Positions 23,202 through 33,123 are shown, counted from the stretch's first letter. The stretch: DNA of 44,301 nucleotides from Clostridia bacterium (GCA_017625695.1 JAGAKI010000030.1:1-44301); one strand, 5' to 3'. The notes: a model not told the origin generated them from the letters alone. Translations and numbers: made by a program.

Positions 23202-23582
23202 TTATAACAAAGCTTGCAAAAAAACAAGCACTTTCGGTAAAAAAATCACAATTCCCACAACAAATGCACCAACAGCACAAACAAGTACCATTCCTGCGGA
23301 AATGTCTTTTACCACACGGATGGTTTCATTCTGGTTGGGTTCTGTTACATCGCACAGATTTTCAATGGCAGTATTGATCATTTCGGCAGCTAATACCGTT
23401 GTAATTACCAGAATCAAAACACACCATTCCCAAGGGGTAACGTGAAAAAACCAACCCAGAAGCAACGCAAGAACGGCCATCAGGGTATGCACTTTGAAAT
23501 TTTGTTCTTGTCGGAATACCTCTGTGACACCTTTTGCGGCATAAACAAAGCTTTTAAAAAATTTACGGAAGGAAAATTTCAT
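23202..23582 (-). CDS. dgkA: Diacylglycerol/undecaprenol kinase, DgkA family
   Basis: This is a 126-residue integral membrane protein, the usual length for Gram-positive DgkA. It starts with an amphipathic basic segment (FRKFFKSFVYAAKGVTEVFRQEQNFKVH) and has three membrane helices (~33-50, 52-68, 96-118). The family signature EMINTAIENLCD is present at ~68-79, with the Glu and Asn expected at the active site. Gram-positive members phosphorylate undecaprenol, feeding the lipid carrier used for wall and glycopolymer synthesis. The ATG has AGAGGA upstream. It lies 168 bases downstream of the ribonucleotide reductase, separated by a strong hairpin. Confidence 0.93.
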   Translation of the reverse strand: MKFSFRKFFKSFVYAAKGVTEVFRQEQNFKVHTLMAVLALLLGWFFHVTPWEWCVLILVITTVLAAEMINTAIENLCDVTEPNQNETIRVVKDISAGMVLVCAVGAFVVGIVIFLPKVLVFLQALL

Positions 23583-23658
23583 CGATTATATTCCTCTTTA
23601 CCAAAATGGGAATGACTACACCGAAAAAGTGCAGTCAGAAATTTTTTATGGGGGTTGT

Positions 23659-23695
23659 CCCCTCCTGACAGCGAATCGTTCACCATCAGGAGGGG
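23659..23695. repeat. 10-bp inverted repeat between nrdJ and dgkA
   Basis: CCCCTCCTGA (23659-23668) and TCAGGAGGGG (23686-23695) are perfect arms around a 17-base loop. There is no T run on the minus side, so it is not a classical terminator, although its position suggests 3'-end protection or processing of the reductase mRNA. Confidence 0.6.
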
Positions 23696-23750
23696 AAAAG
23701 AGAAAAAATATGAATTGTTCGGCTTTTCTCTAAACAATCAGAAGAACGAA

Positions 23751-26021
23751 TTAGTTACATTTGGTCCAGCCGCAGTTGTCGCAGGAGACACAGCCGCCTT
23801 CGTGTTTCAATCGGGTTTTACATTCGGGGCAAACGGTGGGGAATCTTGCGGTATCGCTTTCGTCTTCACAGGTGGTGATATCTGCTTTGGGTTCTTCTTT
23901 TTTGATAGAGGGATGTGCATTCATCGAGAAGAATCCGGATTCATATTCTTCCTGAAGTGCTTTTGCGATAATGTCGGGACAGCTCTGACCGTCCAGACGT
24001 TCTCCTTTGGTGCGGAGTCTTAAACAAGCGGGACAGGAAATGTTCTTTAACTGGTCAATGATTTCGCTCACCAGTACACCGCTTCTTAAGGACAGGGAAA
24101 TCATACGGTTGATCCCGTCAATGTTGGATTTACAGATACCGTTTTTGGAGGTGTTTACAAAGGATTCTACAATGTCGCCATCCTGGTTGCGGTTGATGGT
24201 AACAAACAGATTACCGCAGGCAGTCGTGTATTTGGAGGTGGTACCGTAAGTTTTTCCAATCTGAGAACGGGACATAGGTTTAATCGCATCAAAATGGGTT
24301 GCTTCCACTTCCGGAGCATTGGTATCGGTTTTGTTTAACAAAATACCGGTTCTTCTGCAGTTATCACGGTAAATGGTAACACCTTTTAAGCCCATTTTCC
24401 AGGCGTAGAGATATAAGTCTTCCACTTCTTCTTTGGTGAATTCCTCGGGCACGTTTACGGTAGAAGAAATCGATGCATCAATATGTTTCTGCCAGATGGA
24501 CTGCATATTGATACGTTCTCTGTAGTTTAAGGTCATTGCGGTTACAATGTAGTTGGGTAATTCTTCCCCTTCCGAAATTCCCATAGCATCCATTACTTCT
24601 TTTACGATGGGGGTATATACGGTGTAGAACCGTTCTTCTCCGTGTAAGGATTCTGTTTTTCTGGTGTAGGAAATATTGTAAATAGGTTCCAAGCCACCGG
24701 AAATACCCAGCATGGTAGAAATGGAGCCGGTGGGTGCAATGGTCAGAAGCTGACTGTTTCTGAGACCCACTTTTTTCACATAGTCACGGGTACGTTTGGA
24801 AGTGTTTTCCATAAAGTATGCACTTGCAAAAATTGCTTTTTCGTTATATTTGGGATAAGCCCCTTTTTCTTCTGCTAATTTTGCAGAGGTGTAGATTGCG
24901 GTATCTGCCATTCTGAAACCGATTTTATCACACATTTTAACAGAGGCAGTGGAGCCGTAACGGATGCCTAGTTTAATCAGACAGTCCCCTAAGCCCATAA
25001 TGCCAAGACCAATCTGTTTCCAGTCGTTTACGCTCTTTCTCTGCTCTTCTAAGGGATGCAGTTCCAAGCCTTCTTCCAACACTTCGTTTAAGTAAACAAC
25101 AGCTTTTTCCACAGCATCGGCGAATGCATCAAAATCAAATTCTGCTTTTTCGGTGTAGGGATTTAACACAAATTCAGATAAGTTGATGCTACCCAGCAGA
25201 CAGCTTCCGCCTGCGGGCAAGGGTTCTTCCGCACAGGGGTTAACGCCTGCGAATTGAAAGTTTTTATCTTCGCTTAACAGATTCCAGTTTTCGATTTTGT
25301 CCCAGAATAAGGCACCGGGTTCTGCCATATCCCAGTTGTTGTGTGCCAGTTTTTGAAACATTTCTCTTGCTTTTACGGTATTCACAATGGTTTCACCGGT
25401 TGCTTCACGGGTATAGGTCAGATCCCAGTCAGCATCCTCTTCCACAGCTTTCATAAAAGCATCACGGATTCTTACAGAGATGTTGGCTTTGGTAACTTTA
25501 TTCAGGTCATTTTTGATGTCAATAAAGCGGGGTAGGTCGGGATGGTTACATTCTAAGGAAATCATCAGAGCGCCACGGCGTCCGGATTGACCGATTAAGT
25601 CGGTTACCAGAGAATATAAGTCCATAAAGGACACGCTTCCGGTGGTTTCTTTTGCCGCGTTGTTGATTTTAGCACCTGCGGGAGACAGCTTAGAAATATC
25701 AATTCCGCAGCCACCGCCGTAGGAGTAGGTTCTTGCCAGTTTGGAGGCACATTCAAAAATGCCTTCAATGTTATCTTCCGGGGGAGAAATCACATAGCAG
25801 TTGGAGTATGTAATCTTTCTGCCTTCCTTTGCCAGTCCTCTGGATGCGATAATACGTCCGCCGGGGAGAAATTTTCTCTCTACCATCAGAGGAATAATGT
25901 CTTTGTTACCGCCGGAAATTCGTTCAAAAAATCCATCAATGGTTTCTCCGTTGTGGCGGTATTTTTTCTCCCAAATATCTTTTTGGAGTTGAGTTTTGAA
26001 AAAAGTGCTTTCCTGTTCCAT
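23751..26021 (-). CDS. nrdJ: Adenosylcobalamin-dependent (class II) ribonucleotide reductase
   Basis: This is a 756-residue protein. The frame is open ~69 codons further upstream, but that part crosses the promoter; ATG 26021 with AAGGGA ahead begins MEQESTFFKTQ. Visible family motifs are SGRRGALMISLECNHPD, NPCAEEPLPAGGSCLLGSINL with the active-site cysteine near residue 262, LRNSQLLTIAPTGSISTMLG, and a C-terminal cysteine-rich zinc-binding tail (CPECKTRL...CVSCDNCGWTKC). The enzyme reduces ribonucleotides to deoxyribonucleotides using coenzyme B12 to form the thiyl radical, and works with or without oxygen. There is no N-terminal ATP-cone. Two NrdR boxes cover its promoter, so repression by NrdR is expected. 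Confidence 0.95.
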   Translation of the reverse strand: MEQESTFFKTQLQKDIWEKKYRHNGETIDGFFERISGGNKDIIPLMVERKFLPGGRIIASRGLAKEGRKITYSNCYVISPPEDNIEGIFECASKLARTYSYGGGCGIDISKLSPAGAKINNAAKETTGSVSFMDLYSLVTDLIGQSGRRGALMISLECNHPDLPRFIDIKNDLNKVTKANISVRIRDAFMKAVEEDADWDLTYTREATGETIVNTVKAREMFQKLAHNNWDMAEPGALFWDKIENWNLLSEDKNFQFAGVNPCAEEPLPAGGSCLLGSINLSEFVLNPYTEKAEFDFDAFADAVEKAVVYLNEVLEEGLELHPLEEQRKSVNDWKQIGLGIMGLGDCLIKLGIRYGSTASVKMCDKIGFRMADTAIYTSAKLAEEKGAYPKYNEKAIFASAYFMENTSKRTRDYVKKVGLRNSQLLTIAPTGSISTMLGISGGLEPIYNISYTRKTESLHGEERFYTVYTPIVKEVMDAMGISEGEELPNYIVTAMTLNYRERINMQSIWQKHIDASISSTVNVPEEFTKEEVEDLYLYAWKMGLKGVTIYRDNCRRTGILLNKTDTNAPEVEATHFDAIKPMSRSQIGKTYGTTSKYTTACGNLFVTINRNQDGDIVESFVNTSKNGICKSNIDGINRMISLSLRSGVLVSEIIDQLKNISCPACLRLRTKGERLDGQSCPDIIAKALQEEYESGFFSMNAHPSIKKEEPKADITTCEDESDTARFPTVCPECKTRLKHEGGCVSCDNCGWTKCN

Positions 26022-26098
26022 AATCTGGTCCCTTCTTATTCTTATTTCGTAATTTATTGTGAAAAAGATATTGCGTAAAATTCCCCGAAGAGGGTGAA

Positions 26099-26133
26099 AA
26101 AAACGCTGATTTTCATTGATTTTCAGCGTTTTT
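26099..26133 (-). promoter_or_regulatory. Terminator-like hairpin in the nrdJ leader
   Basis: In the ~160-base minus-strand leader, AAAAACGCTGA pairs with TCAGCGTTTTT and a further T run follows. An alternative outer pairing (AAAATTCC upstream with GGAATTTT downstream) encloses it. This fits an attenuator. It is too small for a known cobalamin riboswitch. Confidence 0.6.
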
Positions 26134-26159
26134 CGGAATTTTGGGTATCTTGCTTTTTT

Positions 26160-26175
26160 ACACAATATCTTGTGT
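26160..26175. promoter_or_regulatory. NrdR box 1
   Basis: ACACAATATCTTGTGT resembles the NrdR operator consensus (acaCwATATaTwGtgt). It lies just downstream of the nrdJ -10. Confidence 0.85.
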
Positions 26176-26186
26176 TGACAAGTAGT

Positions 26187-26215
26187 ATCATACCATATAT
26201 CTTGTGTTTTGTAAA
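26187..26215 (-). promoter_or_regulatory. nrdJ promoter
   Basis: On the minus strand TTTACA (26210-26215) and TATGAT (26187-26192) are 17 bases apart. NrdR box 2 fills the spacer and box 1 lies just downstream, so NrdR binding would block polymerase. Confidence 0.8.
26192..26207. promoter_or_regulatory. NrdR box 2
   Basis: ACCATATATCTTGTGT is a second NrdR-type palindrome. Its start is 32 bases from box 1, about three helical turns, the spacing usual for NrdR box pairs. Confidence 0.85.
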
Positions 26216-26286
26216 GGGGTTTTTGCAAATTTCTTTAAATTTTTTATAAAAAAATAAAAAAGCCATAAAAAAATCGAAAAAAATAC

Positions 26287-26316
26287 TTGAAAAAACAGGC
26301 GTATTTATGCTATAAT
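26287..26316 (+). promoter_or_regulatory. Promoter of the gltX-glnS-asnA-glnA cluster
   Basis: TTGAAA (26287-26292) and TATAAT (26311-26316) are 18 bases apart, ~58 bases before the gltX ATG. It is divergent from the nrdJ promoter, with ~70 bases between them. Confidence 0.85.
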
Positions 26317-26373
26317 ATACAATGCTATATAACGGAAAAGAGTTTTTTACAAGAAATATAAAGGAGCAACACT

Positions 26374-28008
26374 ATGGATACCAAGTCTCTGGCAACACTT
26401 TTGTTTGATGATTCTCTTCCGACACTGGAAGAAATTACTGCTACCTATCCCCGTCGTGAGTTAAAAGAAGGGGAAAAGGTGACCCGTATGGCACCCTCTC
26501 CCACCGGCTTTATGCATCTGGGGAATCTGTATGCGGCACTGACATCGGAACGATTGGCGCATCTGTCCGGCGGTACCTTTTATCTCAGAATTGAAGATAC
26601 CGACCAGAAACGTGAAGTAGAAGGCGGTGTACAGGCGATTATCGACGGGCTGTCCCACTTTGGCTTAAACTTTGACGAAGGCGCACTGGTGGAAGGGGAA
26701 ACAGGCATTTACGGACCCTACCGACAGCGTCAGCGTGCCAAAATTTATCAGGCATTCGCTAAAGATTTGGTGGAAAAAGGAATGGCATATCCCTGCTTTT
26801 GTACGGAGGATGAGCTTGCCGATTTAAGAAGCCGTCAGGAAGCAGAAAAAGAAGATAACTTAGGCTATCGCGGTAAATGGGCAAAATGCCGTTCTTTGAC
26901 ATTGGACGAAATCAAAGAGAGATTATCAAAAAATATGCCTTGGGTACTTCGTTTTAAAAGCGAAGGCAGCATTGACAATAAATTCAAATTCACCGACTTG
27001 GTCAAAGGAGATTTGGAACTATCTGAAAACGATATGGATGTAGTCATTTTAAAGTCCGACGGAATTCCCACCTACCATTTTGCACACGTAGTAGATGATT
27101 ACCTGATGGGTACCACCCACGTAGTCCGTGGGGACGAATGGATTGCAACCTTGCCCATTCACCTGCAGCTATACCGTGCAGTCGGCTTGAAAGCTCCAAA
27201 ATATATGCATATCGCACCTTTGATGAAGATGGATGGTACTACCAAACGTAAACTTTCCAAACGAAAAGACCCCGAACTTGCTCTTGCTTTCTACAAGCAG
27301 GAAGGGTACGTGGTCAATTGCGTGATGGTGTATCTGATGACCTTATTAAACTCCAACTTTGAAGAGTGGTATGCAAAGAATCCCGACAAGTCTTACCGGG
27401 AGTTTCCCTTCTCGCCCAAGAAGATGTCTGTATCGGGTGCGCTGTTTGACTTGGTGAAACTAGACGACGTTTCCAAAAACGAATTAGCCAAACTTTCCAA
27501 TACGGAACTCTATGAGTTGCTGGAAACCTATACCAAAGAATATGATACAGAATTTTACGATATCATTACTGCACAAAAAGATAAAGTGCTGGAAATTTTA
27601 AACATCGGACGTGTAGGTCCCAAACCCAGAAAAGACATTGCAAAACTGTCTGAAATTAAGGACTACATTTCCTATTTCTTCCCGGAATTGTATCAGCCTG
27701 ACTATCAGTTCCCCGAAAATATTTCGGAAGAGGACAGAAACCTTCTGATTACCGAATACAAAGAAATCTACGACGAAAACGATACTCAGGACGAATGGTT
27801 CCAGAAAATCAAAGACCTGTCTGAAAAACACGGCTTCACGTCCAATATGAAAGAATACAAGAAAAATCCCGACGCCTTCAAAGGGAACGTTGCCCAGGTA
27901 TCTACCGTATTGCGTGTGCAGATTTGCGGACGTCAGAATACCCCCGATACCTATGAAGTATTCCGTGTGATGGGAAATGATTTAGTTAAGAAAAGACTCT
28001 CTTTATAG
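26374..28008 (+). CDS. gltX: Glutamyl-tRNA synthetase
   Basis: This is a 544-residue protein. It carries the class I HIGH motif as PSPTGFMHLGNL (41-52), FYLRIEDTDQKREVEGG, a zinc-region-like CFCTEDEL, GDEWIATLPIHLQLY and the KMSKS equivalent KLSKRK near 294-299. It charges tRNA-Glu with glutamate. An N-terminal extension of ~35 residues precedes the catalytic core, and the C-terminal anticodon-binding part is unlike the classical bacterial enzyme; this is a subtype I associate with clostridia that also encode GlnRS. AAGGAG precedes the ATG. It is first in a cluster with glnS, asnA and glutamine synthetase. Confidence 0.93.
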   Translation: MDTKSLATLLFDDSLPTLEEITATYPRRELKEGEKVTRMAPSPTGFMHLGNLYAALTSERLAHLSGGTFYLRIEDTDQKREVEGGVQAIIDGLSHFGLNFDEGALVEGETGIYGPYRQRQRAKIYQAFAKDLVEKGMAYPCFCTEDELADLRSRQEAEKEDNLGYRGKWAKCRSLTLDEIKERLSKNMPWVLRFKSEGSIDNKFKFTDLVKGDLELSENDMDVVILKSDGIPTYHFAHVVDDYLMGTTHVVRGDEWIATLPIHLQLYRAVGLKAPKYMHIAPLMKMDGTTKRKLSKRKDPELALAFYKQEGYVVNCVMVYLMTLLNSNFEEWYAKNPDKSYREFPFSPKKMSVSGALFDLVKLDDVSKNELAKLSNTELYELLETYTKEYDTEFYDIITAQKDKVLEILNIGRVGPKPRKDIAKLSEIKDYISYFFPELYQPDYQFPENISEEDRNLLITEYKEIYDENDTQDEWFQKIKDLSEKHGFTSNMKEYKKNPDAFKGNVAQVSTVLRVQICGRQNTPDTYEVFRVMGNDLVKKRLSL

Positions 28009-28133
28009 GGGCTTGAAAAACTGCGCATAATCCGTGAATCTCACCACTCGCTGTACACACGGTACAGCTTCGGGCTCGTCAAGGCGGTGCCTTGATTCGA
28101 TTTCCGAATTTTGCATCAGTTTTTCTGCACCTT
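28009..28133 (+). repeat. Structured interspersed element, copy 1
   Basis: The element begins at the base after the gltX stop. Outer arms GAAAAACTG (28015-28023) and CAGTTTTTC (28117-28125) pair. Inside are two hairpins: GCTGTAC/GTACAGC with loop ACACG (28050-28068) and TCAAGGC/GCCTTGA with loop GGT (28079-28095). CTCACCACTCGC, CTTCGGG and TTTTTCTGCACCTT are shared exactly with copy 2 at 33124-33250, whereas stem bases change in pairs. Confidence 0.88.
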
Positions 28134-28170
28134 ATTGAAAAAAAGCAGAGACTTAAAAAAGAAAAAACCA

Positions 28171-28227
28171 CAACCTGCCTCCCTTGCCTAAAGGGAGGGG
28201 GACCATCGAAGATGGTGGAGGGATTCT
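28171..28227. repeat. Interspersed two-hairpin intergenic repeat
   Basis: CCTCCCTT/AAGGGAGG (28178-28198) is followed by ACCATC/GATGGT (28202-28216) and GGAGGGATTC. I recognise this pattern as a dispersed intergenic repeat of clostridial genomes; it lies in the gltX-glnS gap, ~60 bases before glnS, and only one copy is in the window. Confidence 0.7.
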
Positions 28228-28284
28228 TACAGGTAATTTGCAAATCTGTTGGAATAATACCTCCCAAAAAAGGAGAATAAAACA

Positions 28285-29937
28285 ATGTCAGAAATTATGG
28301 AAAGCAATTTTATACACGAAATTATTGATAAAGACTTAGCGGAAGGTAAAGTGGAAAAAATCCATACCCGTTTTCCGCCCGAACCCAACGGATATCTTCA
28401 TATCGGTTCGGCAAAAGCAATCTGGATTAACTGGGGAACTGCCAAAAAATACGGCGGAAGCTTTAACCTGCGTTATGACGATACCAACCCTGCCAAAGAA
28501 GATGACGAATACGTGCAGGCAATCTATAAAGATCTGGAATGGTTAGGTGCCATTCCGGACGGCGGTGTGTTCTACGGCTCCGATTATTTTGATAAATGCT
28601 ATGAGTTCGCTTGTGAACTGATTAAAAAAGGCAAAGCATACGTTTGTGATTTGTCTGCCGAAGAAATGAGAGAATATCGCGGAACCTTAACCACTCCCGG
28701 TAAAAATTCTCCCTACCGTGACAGAAGCGTGGAAGAAAACTTAGACCTGTTTGAACGGATGAAAAACGGCGAATTCAAAGATGGCGAAAAAACGCTCCGT
28801 GCCAAAATCGATATGGCATCTTCCAACATGAATCTGCGTGACCCTGCCATTTACCGTATCGTGCATACCGACCATCATCGTCAGGGCAACAAATGGTGCA
28901 TTTATCCCTTATATGACTTTGCACATCCGCTCCAGGATGCGTTGGAGGGAATCACCCATTCCTTATGCTCCATTGAATTTGAAAATCACAGACCCTTATA
29001 TGACTGGGTTGTGGAAAATGTAGGCTTCCAGATGCCGCCTCATCAGTATGAATTTGCAAGACTTAACGTAACCAATACCGTAATGAGCAAACGTTATCTG
29101 CGTCAGTTGGTGGAAGAAGGCATCGTAGACGGTTGGGATGACCCCAGAATGCCCACCCTGTGCGGTTTAAGACGCCGTGGTTACACCCCCTCTTCCATTT
29201 TTGAATTTGTAAAACGTTCCGGTGTTGCCAAGGCAAACAGCTTAGTCGATATCGGACTGTTGGAATTCTGTATCCGTGATGAATTAAACACCACCGCAAA
29301 ACGCCGTGTGGCTGTGTTAGATCCGGTGAAAGTGGTATTAACCAACTATCCGGAAGATAAAGTAGAATATATCAAATTGCCCGACAATCCGCAGGACCCG
29401 GATACTACCTACCGCGAAGTTCCCATCACCCGTGAAATCTTCATCGAACGCTCTGATTTTGCGGAAGTTCCGCCACCGAAGTTCCACCGTTTAAAACCCG
29501 GCGGAGAAGTTCGTCTGATGGGTACCTATTTTATTCAGTATCAGGACGTGGTAAAAGACGAAAACGGCAATGTGACAGAAATCCATTGTACCTATGACCC
29601 CGAAACCTTCTCCGGCAATGCACCCGACGGCAGAAAAGTGAAAGGTACCATCCATTGGGTATCTGTAAAATACGGTGTGCAAAAAGAAGTACGTCTGTAT
29701 GACAGACTCTTCACATTGGAAAATATGAACGATATGCCCGAAGACAAAGGCTATGACGATTTTCTCAATAAAGATTCCGTTTCTATTTGTAATGCCATCT
29801 GCGAACCTTCCCTGAATGACGCTACGTTAGATGACAAATTCCAGTTTGTCCGAAACGGCTATTTCCGGAAGGACAGCAAATTCCAGGATACCTTTAACTT
29901 AATCGTCAACTTAAAAGACAGCTACAAACCCAATTAA
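28285..29937 (+). CDS. glnS: Glutaminyl-tRNA synthetase
   Basis: This is a 550-residue protein, the usual GlnRS length. The HIGH-type motif [16 protein letters not shown] lies at 31-46, [16 protein letters not shown] follows, the dimer-domain strand reads [32 protein letters not shown], and the KMSKS loop is VMSKRYL near 267. The C-terminal two beta-barrels (anticodon binding) are present. It charges tRNA-Gln directly, so this organism need not make Gln-tRNA by transamidation. AAGGAG lies ahead of the ATG. A 276-base gap with two repeat elements separates it from gltX. Confidence 0.96.
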   Translation: MSEIMESNFIHEIIDKDLAEGKVEKIHTRFPPEPNGYLHIGSAKAIWINWGTAKKYGGSFNLRYDDTNPAKEDDEYVQAIYKDLEWLGAIPDGGVFYGSDYFDKCYEFACELIKKGKAYVCDLSAEEMREYRGTLTTPGKNSPYRDRSVEENLDLFERMKNGEFKDGEKTLRAKIDMASSNMNLRDPAIYRIVHTDHHRQGNKWCIYPLYDFAHPLQDALEGITHSLCSIEFENHRPLYDWVVENVGFQMPPHQYEFARLNVTNTVMSKRYLRQLVEEGIVDGWDDPRMPTLCGLRRRGYTPSSIFEFVKRSGVAKANSLVDIGLLEFCIRDELNTTAKRRVAVLDPVKVVLTNYPEDKVEYIKLPDNPQDPDTTYREVPITREIFIERSDFAEVPPPKFHRLKPGGEVRLMGTYFIQYQDVVKDENGNVTEIHCTYDPETFSGNAPDGRKVKGTIHWVSVKYGVQKEVRLYDRLFTLENMNDMPEDKGYDDFLNKDSVSICNAICEPSLNDATLDDKFQFVRNGYFRKDSKFQDTFNLIVNLKDSYKPN

Positions 29938-29988
29938 TAGTTTTAGTATTTTTGATATTTTCTATCATAACAAAGGAGGAACCCACCC

Positions 29989-30996
29989 GTGAGTCAGACT
30001 ATCAAGCCTGTGTGGTATCCCAAAACATTAAATATTTACGAAACCCAGACCGCCATCGGAAAAACCAAACGGATTTTTCAGGATAAGCTGGCGGAGGTAT
30101 TAAACTTAAAACGTGTGACCGCTCCCTTATTCGTAGAATCCCGGATGGGCTTAAACGATAACTTAAACGGAGTAGAACGTGCCGTTACCTTTGATATCCC
30201 GGAAACCCAGGGAATGGCGGAAATCGTTCATTCTCTGGCAAAATGGAAACGTCTTGCTCTGTATCAGTACGGGTTCTCCCGGGGTGAGGGCATCTATACC
30301 GATATGAACGCCATTCGCAGAGACGAAACCATGGATAATCTCCATTCTATCTATGTGGACCAGTGGGATTGGGAATCGATTATCGGTAAAGAGGACAGAA
30401 CCGTTGATTTCTTAAAAGAAACCGTTCGTAAAATCGTGGGTGCCATCTGCGATACCTTAGACGAAATCAAAAAAGATTATCCCGGTATCACCATCACCTT
30501 AAACCGTGATGTGACCTTTGTTACTTCCCAGGAATTGGAAGATATGTATCCCGACCTCACCTCCAAGCAGAGAGAAAACGCAATCACCAAAGAACATAAA
30601 ACCGTATTCATCATCGGAATCGGTGATGTGCTAAAGTCCGGCAACAAGCATGACGGACGTGCACCCGACTACGATGACTGGAAATTAAATGGCGACTTAC
30701 TGTTCTATAATCCCATGCTGGATTCCGCATTGGAAATTTCCTCTATGGGCATCCGTGTAGACCGGGAATCCCTGGAAGAACAGCTTATGAAAGCAGATTG
30801 TGAAGACAGAAGAACCCTGCCGTTTCATCAGATGCTTTTAGACGGTACCCTGCCTCTTACCATGGGCGGCGGTATTGGTCAAAGCCGTCTTTGTATGTTG
30901 CTGTTGGAAAAAGCACACGTTGGCGAAGTGCAGGTATCCGTCTGGGATAAAAACACCCGCAAAGCGGCAGAAGAATACGGTATGAATCTGTTGTAA
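29989..30996 (+). CDS. asnA: Aspartate-ammonia ligase (asparagine synthetase A)
   Basis: This is a 335-residue protein, close to the 330 of E. coli AsnA. The start is GTG with AAGGAGGA 8 bases upstream. Recognised segments are the ALTLE-type AsnA core APLFVESRMGLNDNLNGVERAVTFD, HSLAKWKRLALYQYGFSRGEGIYTDMNAIRRDE, YVDQWDWE and LTMGGGIGQSRLCMLLL. It makes asparagine from aspartate, ammonia and ATP with a fold related to class II tRNA synthetases. It lies 51 bases after glnS and 42 bases before the glutamine synthetase, both of which concern amide nitrogen. Confidence 0.97.
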   Translation: MSQTIKPVWYPKTLNIYETQTAIGKTKRIFQDKLAEVLNLKRVTAPLFVESRMGLNDNLNGVERAVTFDIPETQGMAEIVHSLAKWKRLALYQYGFSRGEGIYTDMNAIRRDETMDNLHSIYVDQWDWESIIGKEDRTVDFLKETVRKIVGAICDTLDEIKKDYPGITITLNRDVTFVTSQELEDMYPDLTSKQRENAITKEHKTVFIIGIGDVLKSGNKHDGRAPDYDDWKLNGDLLFYNPMLDSALEISSMGIRVDRESLEEQLMKADCEDRRTLPFHQMLLDGTLPLTMGGGIGQSRLCMLLLEKAHVGEVQVSVWDKNTRKAAEEYGMNLL

Positions 30997-31038
30997 TTAT
31001 TTAATCTTTAGACTCTTTTAGAAAAGGAAGAACTTTTT

Positions 31039-33123
31039 ATGGCTAATATTCCGGAATTATTTGGCAGTTTTGTATTTAACGATACCGAAATGCAGGCTCG
31101 TCTGCCCAAAGAGGTGTATGAGGCGTTAAAGCATACCATTGATGATGGGGAAGCCCTGGACTTAAATGTTGCCAATGAGGTAGCTGCTGCCATGAAAGAC
31201 TGGGCAGTGGAACACGGTGCAACACATTATACTCACTGGTTTCAGCCGATGACAGGCATTACTGCTGAAAAACACGACAGCTTTATTGTGCCAACCGCTG
31301 ACGGTAAGGTTCTGATGGAATTTTCCGGGAAAGAGCTGATCAAAGGGGAACCGGATGCGTCAAGCTTCCCGTCGGGCGGACTTCGTTCCACCTTTGAAGC
31401 CAGAGGGTATACCTCCTGGGACCCCACTTCTTACGCCTTCATTAAAGATGGCTCCTTATGCATCCCAACCGCATTTTATTCCTACAGCGGTGAGGTATTG
31501 GATAAAAAAACCCCTTTGCTTCGCTCCATGAAAGTAATCAGTCACCAGGCGGGCAGAATTTTAAAACTGTTTGGCGAAGACCTGGATGCTACTGTTACTA
31601 CTACCGTGGGTGCGGAACAGGAATATTTTTTAATTGATAAAGATATCTATGAGAAACGTCCTGACCTTATTTTTACCGGCAGAACCTTATTCGGTTGCAA
31701 GCCCCCCAAAGGTCAGGAATTGGAAGACCATTATTTTGGTGCTATTAAAACCCGTGTTTCTGCTTATATGAAAGAGCTGGACGAAGAACTCTGGAAACTG
31801 GGAGTTTTGGCAAAAACCAAGCACAACGAAGCCGCTCCCTCTCAGCACGAGCTGGCTCCTATTTTTGCCACTACCAATATTGCTACCGACCACAATCAGC
31901 TCACGATGGAAGTGATGAAAAAAGTGGCAGAACGGCATAATTTAGTCTGTTTGCTCCATGAGAAACCTTTTTTAGGAGTCAACGGTAGCGGGAAACATAA
32001 TAACTGGTCCATTTCCACCAATACCGGTGTGAATCTGTTGAATCCCGGTAAATATCCGGAAAACAATCTGCGATTCTTGCTGTTTTTGGCGGCAGTCATC
32101 AAAGCAGTGGATGAACATCAGGATTTACTGCGTATTTCCGCTGCATCTGCGGGAAACGACCATCGTCTGGGTGCAAGCGAGGCACCGCCTGCCATTATGT
32201 CTGTTTTCTTGGGGGATGAACTGACTGCCATTTTAGAAGCCATCGAAACCGACACCCCCTATCAGAAAATCAAAAAAGAAAAAATGGATGGCGGGGTAGA
32301 CGTATTGCCCCAGTTCAGAAAAGATACCACCGACCGGAACCGTACCTCTCCCTTTGCATTTACAGGGAATAAGTTTGAGTTCCGTATGCTGGGTTCTGCA
32401 TTCTCCATTTCCTGTTCCAACATTATTTTAAATACCATTGTTGCCGATGTTCTCTGCGATTTTGCCGACCGTCTGGAAAACTCGTCCGATTTTGAAAACG
32501 ATGTGATGACAATTATCAAAGAAACCGTAACCAAGCATAAACGGATTATTTTTAACGGCAATAACTACTCCGACGAGTGGGTAGAAGAAGCAAAAGAACG
32601 TGGCCTTTTAAATTTGAAAACCACTCCCGAAGCATTGCCGCACTACATATCCGAAGAGAATATTGCACTCTTTGGCAAACATAAAATCTATAGTCGTAGC
32701 GAAATGGAATCCCGTCTGGAAGTGCTTTTGGAAAGCTATTCCAAAGTTATTAACATCGAAGCACTTACCATGCTGGAAATGGTTCGTAAGGAAATTCTGC
32801 CTGCCTGCTCCCGTTTTGCAAGTGATTTGTGTGTTGCGATTCAGAATAAAGCGGCAACCGTAGGCGCAGGTGCCTATGAAATGGAGCTTGCTAAAAAAGT
32901 GACCGTTTTAACCGACGAACTCTACCATACCATTCACCGTCTGGACGAAAACCTGCAAGGTGTCAAACAGTTAACTGACGGTGCCGAAATTGCACAGTAT
33001 TACTGTGATCATGTACTGTCTGTTATGAATGAGGCACGTTTGGTTGCCGATCAGCTGGAAGAAGTGACTGACAAGACATATTGGCCGTATCCTTCTTACG
33101 GCGACCTCCTCTTCAGCGTATAG
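31039..33123 (+). CDS. glnA: Type III glutamine synthetase
   Basis: This is a 694-residue protein, the length of GSIII (GlnN) rather than the ~450 of GSI. Diagnostic segments are [94 protein letters not shown] and [18 protein letters not shown], which hold the metal, ammonium and nucleotide sites. It makes glutamine from glutamate, ammonia and ATP. AAAAGGAAG precedes the ATG. It closes the Glu/Gln/Asn cluster, and a structured element begins at the base after its stop codon. The symbol glnN is also used. Confidence 0.97.
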   Translation: MANIPELFGSFVFNDTEMQARLPKEVYEALKHTIDDGEALDLNVANEVAAAMKDWAVEHGATHYTHWFQPMTGITAEKHDSFIVPTADGKVLMEFSGKELIKGEPDASSFPSGGLRSTFEARGYTSWDPTSYAFIKDGSLCIPTAFYSYSGEVLDKKTPLLRSMKVISHQAGRILKLFGEDLDATVTTTVGAEQEYFLIDKDIYEKRPDLIFTGRTLFGCKPPKGQELEDHYFGAIKTRVSAYMKELDEELWKLGVLAKTKHNEAAPSQHELAPIFATTNIATDHNQLTMEVMKKVAERHNLVCLLHEKPFLGVNGSGKHNNWSISTNTGVNLLNPGKYPENNLRFLLFLAAVIKAVDEHQDLLRISAASAGNDHRLGASEAPPAIMSVFLGDELTAILEAIETDTPYQKIKKEKMDGGVDVLPQFRKDTTDRNRTSPFAFTGNKFEFRMLGSAFSISCSNIILNTIVADVLCDFADRLENSSDFENDVMTIIKETVTKHKRIIFNGNNYSDEWVEEAKERGLLNLKTTPEALPHYISEENIALFGKHKIYSRSEMESRLEVLLESYSKVINIEALTMLEMVRKEILPACSRFASDLCVAIQNKAATVGAGAYEMELAKKVTVLTDELYHTIHRLDENLQGVKQLTDGAEIAQYYCDHVLSVMNEARLVADQLEEVTDKTYWPYPSYGDLLFSV

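Noticed and set aside
26021-26180. Cobalamin riboswitch before the B12-dependent reductase
   Set aside because: The leader is only ~160 bases and I find no B12-box-like core; the hairpin is recorded only as a possible attenuator.
26022-26228. N-terminal extension of the ribonucleotide reductase
   Set aside because: The extra codons cross the promoter and both NrdR boxes and have no family resemblance, while ATG 26021 has a ribosome site.
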